Assembly (NCBI GenBank): GCA_964401355.1
Contig: CAYNYJ010000004.1
Coordinates: forward strand, 1 to 64,000
Origin: SZUA-152 sp964401355
GTDB taxonomy: Bacteria > Pseudomonadota > Gammaproteobacteria > SZUA-152
Direction of reading: 5' to 3'
Length of the DNA: 64,000 bases
Shown: positions 59,328-64,000 of the stretch, piece after piece
How the letters are laid out: each line of letters opens with the position of its first letter
Position numbering within the stretch: position 1 is the first letter of the stretch
Translations under genes and position numbers: made by a program
The notes under the pieces: generated by a model
What the model was told of the DNA's origin: nothing
Seen by the model: the letters and a program-made list of their open reading frames with translations, nothing else
Database searches by the model: none

Positions 59328-59867
59328 GTGGCTAATAAACAACATCCCTTTGACCTTCTCCAATCGCTGGAGCAGCAAAGTAAAGAACATGCCAGAGGGC
59401 TCCCCCAGCAAATCAAAGCACGCTCACTGTGGAGTGGCATTTGTTTCCGTATTGGCGACATCGCCATGGTTGCACCACTGACCCAAATCAACGAAATCTT
59501 GCATTACCCTCGCCTCTCTCTGGTACCCGGCACTCTGCCATGGGTAAAAGGACTGGCTAACATTCGCGGCACTTTGCTACCCATTATGGATTTGCAAAGT
59601 TACCTGGGACAAACACCCATTCAGCTCAATGCTAAATCTCGAATATTAGTCATTCAACAAGGCGAGTTGTCCGCCGGATTACTGGTCAACGAGGTCACCG
59701 GGCTACGCCATTTTGACCCGGGCAATCGTGTCACCCGAATTCGAAAAATGGATCCCACGATCAAAGCTCATGTCCGCGGAGCCTTTCAACTAAAGGATAT
59801 AACCTGGCATTTATTTGATATGTCAGTACTGACAGATGATCCACACTTTTACAAAGTCGCCGTCTGA
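59328..59867 (+). CDS. pilI: CheW-like adaptor PilI
   Basis: 179 residues, GTG start closely preceded by AAGGA. CheW domain (about 40-170): GICFRIGDIAMVAPLTQINEIL, LPWVKGLANIRGTLLPIMDLQSYLG and GLLVNEVTGLRHFD. It couples the receptor PilJ to the kinase ChpA. An ATG alternative start is absent in the first 40 codons, supporting the GTG. Confidence 0.95.
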   Translation: MANKQHPFDLLQSLEQQSKEHARGLPQQIKARSLWSGICFRIGDIAMVAPLTQINEILHYPRLSLVPGTLPWVKGLANIRGTLLPIMDLQSYLGQTPIQLNAKSRILVIQQGELSAGLLVNEVTGLRHFDPGNRVTRIRKMDPTIKAHVRGAFQLKDITWHLFDMSVLTDDPHFYKVAV

Positions 59868-59957
59868 TATTCATGGCCATTCAAAATAAAAATGTTATCC
59901 GTATAAAAACTTATAAATAAACTGAGTACCAAAACTAGGGGCTAGGAGCCAACCACG

Positions 59958-61979
59958 ATGAAAATAGCATCTCATTCCAAATTTGCCGCAGATACCGGTT
60001 TACTGACACTGGGCGCCGTGCTTTTGGTTCTACTGGCCTCTTCCGTTGCCGCCTTCTTCTACGTAGGCACCAACGCTGACAATGACAAAGAATACATCAA
60101 CCTTGCCGGTGAACAACGCGTACTTTCTCAGCGCATCGTAAAAAATGCGGTGGAGTCCGCCAGTGCCAACGTAGCGGCGTTTAAATTACTCCGTCAAACT
60201 CGGGATGAATTTGAAAATAACTTGAACCTGTTACGCGATGGTAACCCGGAGAGTGGCACGCCAGCATCACCGGAAGAAGTACAAGTGCTATTAATGGGCG
60301 TTGAAGCGCTATGGAAAGACTTCGGTAAAAATGCCGATGTGGTTCTTCGCGCCGAAGGCACCATCCGTATGCTCAGCGAATTTGTTGGCGCCATTAATGA
60401 AACTATGCCGGATCTGCTGGCACTTTCCGATGAAGTGGTTAGCCTGATGATTGAATCCGGCGCAAACGCCAGCCAAATTTATATTGCCAGTCGCCAATTG
60501 ATGTTAGTACCCCGTATTTCAGTTAACGCCAATAAAGTATTGCAAGGCGGAGTTGGCTCCTCTGCGGCAGCCGAACGTTTTGGTCGTGACGCCGCGCTGT
60601 TTGGCCGGGTACTGAAAGGCATGCTCAAAGGTGATCGGAAAATGAATGTGCGCCGGGTACGTGATCCAGATGCCCGCGACAAGTTGAAGGAGGTCTCCGA
60701 GCACTTCGAAACCGTTCGCGAACTGGTGAGCCGCATTCTTGAACAAACCCCGTCACTGTTTGGCGCGCAAAAAGCCTCCACCAATATGGTGAAAAAGAGT
60801 GAAGCGCTGTTAGAAACCACCACCAGCCTGCAGGATGCCTATACCCAGTTAGATGCCAACCGACTTATTACCACTACTACCGGCAATATGCTGGGTGCTA
60901 TGGCGCTGTTAATTCTCATTTGGTTAGGTATTAAAATTCAAACAGACACCCGTAAACGTCTGGCCGAAACAGCTGCCCAAAACAAACAGAATCAGGATGC
61001 CATCATGACTCTGCTTGATGAAATCGGTGATCTCGCGAATGGTGATCTCACCACCTCAGCTACAGTTACGGAAGACATTACTGGCGCCATCGCAGATGCC
61101 ATTAACTACACCATTGACCAACTGAGGCGTCTGGTATCCTCCATCAACGAAGTCACCGTGCAAGTCTCATCTGCGGCCCAGGAAACTCAGGCAACGGCGA
61201 TGCACCTGGCCGAAGCCAGTGATCACCAGGCCGAGCAGATCACCGCTGCCTCGGCTGCTGTCAATGAAATGGCAATTTCTATCGACACCGTATCCAGTAA
61301 TGCCACAGAGTCTTCCGCAGTAGCAACCCGTTCCATGGAAATTGCCAAAAAGGGTGCCAGCGCGGTGCAAAATACTATCCGCGGCATGGACACCATCCGT
61401 GAGCAAATCCAGGAAACCTCCAAACGCATCAAACGCCTGGGTGAAAGTTCGCAGGAAATCGGTGACATGGTAGAACTGATCAATGACATCGCCGACCAAA
61501 CCAACATCCTCGCCTTGAACGCCGCCATTCAGGCCGCCATGGCCGGTGAGTCCGGTCGTGGTTTCGCGGTGGTGGCCGACGAGGTGCAGAGACTCGCTGA
61601 AAAATCCACCGATGCCACCCGTCAGATCGAAGCACTGGTGAAAACCATCCAGTCCGATACCAATGAGGCCGTTGCGTCCATGGAGGCATCGACAACCCAG
61701 GTAGTGGAGGGGGCCAAATTGGCACTCAACGCCGGTGAAGCACTGGAAGAAATTGAAAGCGTATCGACACACCTGGCTGACCTCACCACCTCCATTTCTG
61801 AATCCGCACAGCAACAAGCCACAGCGGCATCCAGCATTTCGGAAAGTATGAACGTGATCCAGGAAGTCACCACGCAGACATCCGCCGGCACTAACGAAAC
61901 ATCGGCTTCCATCGGTAATCTGGCGGATTTGTCGAACGAACTGCGTAAATCTGTGGCCGGCTTCAAGCTGCCCGATTAA
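59958..61979 (+). CDS. pilJ: Methyl-accepting chemotaxis protein PilJ
   Basis: 673 residues. TM1 (about 13-36), a periplasmic PilJ-type sensor with EYINLAGEQRVLSQRIVKNAVE, TM2 (about 305-325), HAMP and a signalling domain. The hairpin tip DQTNILALNAAIQAAMAGES-GRGFAVVADEVQRLAEKS is canonical. It senses surface contact or pilin state and feeds ChpA via PilI. Start ATG after TAGGAG. The sensor region keeps the two-repeat PilJ pattern (SRQLMLVPRISVNANKVLQG). Confidence 0.96.
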   Translation: MKIASHSKFAADTGLLTLGAVLLVLLASSVAAFFYVGTNADNDKEYINLAGEQRVLSQRIVKNAVESASANVAAFKLLRQTRDEFENNLNLLRDGNPESGTPASPEEVQVLLMGVEALWKDFGKNADVVLRAEGTIRMLSEFVGAINETMPDLLALSDEVVSLMIESGANASQIYIASRQLMLVPRISVNANKVLQGGVGSSAAAERFGRDAALFGRVLKGMLKGDRKMNVRRVRDPDARDKLKEVSEHFETVRELVSRILEQTPSLFGAQKASTNMVKKSEALLETTTSLQDAYTQLDANRLITTTTGNMLGAMALLILIWLGIKIQTDTRKRLAETAAQNKQNQDAIMTLLDEIGDLANGDLTTSATVTEDITGAIADAINYTIDQLRRLVSSINEVTVQVSSAAQETQATAMHLAEASDHQAEQITAASAAVNEMAISIDTVSSNATESSAVATRSMEIAKKGASAVQNTIRGMDTIREQIQETSKRIKRLGESSQEIGDMVELINDIADQTNILALNAAIQAAMAGESGRGFAVVADEVQRLAEKSTDATRQIEALVKTIQSDTNEAVASMEASTTQVVEGAKLALNAGEALEEIESVSTHLADLTTSISESAQQQATAASSISESMNVIQEVTTQTSAGTNETSASIGNLADLSNELRKSVAGFKLPD

Positions 61980-62033
61980 TTGACTGTCACCTAACCACAG
62001 TCATCACCGTTATTACTTACGGTTACGATTTAG

Positions 62034-62921
62034 ATGAAATCGAATATGGAATATCTACCCGGCTACGAGGACATGGTCGTCAAACGACTGCCGCAAATGG
62101 AACCCCAGCAGTTCCAGCAATGGGCTGCCTTGCTTAAAGAGCGGACGGGTATGCGGCTGCCGGATAATCGTATTTCATTTTTGGTCACCAACCTTGGTAT
62201 GCGCATGCGAGAGCTGGGCATCCATGATTACCAAACCTATTACGACTATGTGAACACCGGCCGTGAAGGCATCATTGAATGGGATCAGCTGGTACATCAT
62301 CTTACCGTTCACGAGACGCGCTTCCTCAGACAGGAAAGTGTGTTGTCACTGCTACGCAAAAAATTCTTACCCGCCCGTCACTCGCACTGCGAAGCAACAA
62401 CACTGACGATCAATATCTGGAGCGTGGGTTGCTCCACCGGCGAAGAACCCTACAGCCTCGCTATGGCTGTTGACGATCACATGCGCACCCTGGGTTGCCC
62501 ATATTATCTCGGCGTTACCGCCAGCGACATTAGCCGTAGCACACTAGCACATGGCCAAAAAGGTATTTACAGCCGACAACAAGTCAAAGATATCGAAGCG
62601 GATTGGCTTAACAACTATTTTGAAATTACTGAAGATGACAGATTTCAGGTACGCGATGAGTTACGAAAACGCGTCTGCTTTAACCACCTAAACATACTGG
62701 ACGTGGGCACAACACCTATTGGCATGATGGATATTGTCATTTGCCAAAACTTGCTGATTTATTTTGATAAGGAGCAACGTATTCAAATTGCCAATACCTT
62801 AACCGACCATTTACAACCCGGCGGTTTATTAATTCTCGGTGTCGGCGAGCTGCTCAGTTGGAAGCACCCGAAACTAAAACGTTACCCCTACGAAAACACC
62901 CTGGCTTTTCAACATCAGTAA
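62034..62921 (+). CDS. pilK: CheR-type methyltransferase PilK
   Basis: 295 residues. It methylates Glu residues of PilJ using SAM. N-terminal CheR helix bundle (QFQQWAALLKERTGMRLPDN), VHETRFLRQES, SAM motif IWSVGCSTGEEPYSLAM, and the C-terminal MMDIVICQNLLIYFDKE and LQPGGLLILGVGE. An in-frame ATG four codons later (62046) is an alternative start. It follows pilJ by 54 bases. The matching methylesterase ChpB would be expected after chpA, beyond the window. Confidence 0.95.
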   Translation: MKSNMEYLPGYEDMVVKRLPQMEPQQFQQWAALLKERTGMRLPDNRISFLVTNLGMRMRELGIHDYQTYYDYVNTGREGIIEWDQLVHHLTVHETRFLRQESVLSLLRKKFLPARHSHCEATTLTINIWSVGCSTGEEPYSLAMAVDDHMRTLGCPYYLGVTASDISRSTLAHGQKGIYSRQQVKDIEADWLNNYFEITEDDRFQVRDELRKRVCFNHLNILDVGTTPIGMMDIVICQNLLIYFDKEQRIQIANTLTDHLQPGGLLILGVGELLSWKHPKLKRYPYENTLAFQHQ

Positions 62922-62982
62922 TTAGTGAATTAACCATGCACTCACTACAGCAAAACATAACTCACAGGCACACCAGATAATT

Positions 62983-64000
62983 ATGAGTGAACAACTCGAT
63001 TACACCACGCTGTCGTGGGTTAAAGATGAAATCCAGGAAAGTCTGAATCAGACACACCAGGCATTGGAAGCTTTCGTCGAAGACCCCACCGACACCACAC
63101 AAATCAGGTTCTGCGCGACCTATCTGCACCAGATTTATGGCACCCTGCAAATGGTGGAGATCTACGGTGCCGCGTTACTTGCCGAAGAAATGGAAAAGGT
63201 CGCCAACGCCCTGCTGAACAACCAGATCACACAAAAAGATGATGCCTTCGATGTCTTGTTTCGCGCCACCTTGCAACTACCCAATTATCTGGAAAGCCTG
63301 GAACGCGGGCAACCCGATATGCCCGTGGTACTGACACCGCTGCTCAATGATATGCGCGCCGCGCGTGGCGAACCCCTGCTCAGCGAAAGTGCGTTCTTCA
63401 CTCCGAACCTGCAAGTGCCGCCCCCGGAAAAACATTTAGCGGCTGATAAAAAATATCCGGAGATGCAAGGCTACGCTCGCAAGTTACGACCCATTTATCA
63501 GATTTCTCTACTCGGTGTTCTGCGCGATAAAAACAATGCTAGCAGCCTGAAAAAAATGGCTGCGGTATTACGTGAATTGCAAAATGCCTCCACGGACGAT
63601 AACAATCAACGGCTGTGGTGGGTTGCCGGAGGCATCGTCGAGTCGCTCATAGATGAGGGCCTGGATAAAAGCACCGCGCTGAAAATGCTCTTCGGCAAAA
63701 TTGATCGTGAAATTAAACGCGTCATCGATGGCGGCGAATCTACGATTGCCGAGAACCCACCCTTAGACCTGCTTAAAAACTGCCTCTACTATACTGGCAC
63801 ATCGACATCCAGCGGACCCCGCGTCAGCGCCTTGAAACAGGCCTTTAATCTTGCCCAGTTATTGCCGTATGCCGGTGCGCTGGAGCAAGCAACCGACGAC
63901 CTCATGAGTTCCACTGCCGACCTCATGGGCACGGTCTCCATCGTCATCAAAGAGGATTTGCTGCAAGTCAAAGACCAGCTGGATATTTTTGTACGAAGCA
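62983..64000 (+). CDS. chpA: ChpA chemosensory hybrid kinase, N-terminal part (truncated by window end)
   Basis: 339 residues are visible from ATG 62983 and the frame stays open to the last base. It begins MSEQLDYTTLSWVKDEIQES and contains FCATYLHQIYGTLQMVEIYG, the FimL-like/Hpt-type N-terminal region of ChpA, followed by helical segments (LRPIYQISLLGVLRDKNN, LDLLKNCLYYTG). The full protein in Pseudomonas has several Hpt domains, a CheA kinase core, a CheW domain and a receiver, all beyond this window. The position after pilK supports the call. Confidence 0.9.
   Translation, partial: MSEQLDYTTLSWVKDEIQESLNQTHQALEAFVEDPTDTTQIRFCATYLHQIYGTLQMVEIYGAALLAEEMEKVANALLNNQITQKDDAFDVLFRATLQLPNYLESLERGQPDMPVVLTPLLNDMRAARGEPLLSESAFFTPNLQVPPPEKHLAADKKYPEMQGYARKLRPIYQISLLGVLRDKNNASSLKKMAAVLRELQNASTDDNNQRLWWVAGGIVESLIDEGLDKSTALKMLFGKIDREIKRVIDGGESTIAENPPLDLLKNCLYYTGTSTSSGPRVSALKQAFNLAQLLPYAGALEQATDDLMSSTADLMGTVSIVIKEDLLQVKDQLDIFVRS

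Overview
The window is a gene-dense, moderately GC-rich gammaproteobacterial chromosome segment. It has no rRNA and no CRISPR, and one tRNA (tRNA-Phe). Most of it consists of conserved housekeeping blocks whose order, as I remember it, resembles the Pseudomonas chromosome: ftsY-ftsE-ftsX-rpoH, bioB-F-H-C-D, dut...algC-argB-slmA...pyrE-exoIII/Crc, yggT-proC-yggS|pilT-pilU, and pyrC'-pyrB-pyrR / ruvX-algH / tonB...gshB / pilG-H-I-J-K-chpA. I cannot name the genus. The gene set suggests a free-living, biotin- and pyrimidine-prototrophic, sulfate-assimilating bacterium with type IV pili and chemosensory-controlled twitching.

Layout: 1-6400 holds tRNA-Phe, an AmmeMemoRadiSam radical SAM enzyme, a DUF4124 protein with an internal duplication, the asmA-mutY-yggX operon and a small zinc-ribbon membrane protein. 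6400-9300 holds rph-rdgB, rpmB-rpmG with a clear terminator, and a YfaZ-like porin. 9300-14800 holds comF divergent from bioBFHCD. 14800-16930 is an AT-richer patch with an outer-membrane barrel, a lipoprotein and a MITE-like element with terminal inverted repeats. 17000-24560 holds rpoH-ftsXEY, a pair of M16 peptidases and dut. 24600-29450 is a sulfate-assimilation block (tauE-like, cysI-like, cysH, divergent cysB) lying between dut and algC.

29600-38250 holds algC, an AT-rich two-gene accessory module (DUF6978-like, broken by an exact 19-bp tandem duplication, plus DUF1828-like), argB, slmA, a second TauE-like permease, an SPW-repeat protein, a DUF481 protein, pyrE and an exonuclease III. 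38250-46150 holds a GGDEF/EVL protein, a DUF4426 protein, a large dynamin-like GTPase and yggT-proC-yggS. 46360-57800 holds pilT-pilU, pyrK-like, pyrC', pyrB, pyrR, ruvX, algH, tonB, a flavinylation-type trio (Gx transporter, NusG domain II, ApbE) and gshB. 57800-64000 is a 600-nt leader with a possible structured RNA, followed by the Pil-Chp chemosensory cluster pilG-H-I-J-K and the start of chpA, which runs off the window.

The points most worth a second look are: the frameshifting 19-bp duplication in the accessory module; a sulfite-reductase-like enzyme with complete Cys tetrads in both halves and an extra helical tail; a Crc-locus exonuclease that keeps all catalytic residues; a PyrC' that has lost only part of its metal site, next to an orphan PyrK; the ApbE/NusG-II/Gx trio with no visible flavinylated target; and the foldable leader before pilG. 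I found nothing I can confidently call a wholly new system. The accessory module at 31145-32414 and the electron-transfer trio are the best candidates for unexplained biology.
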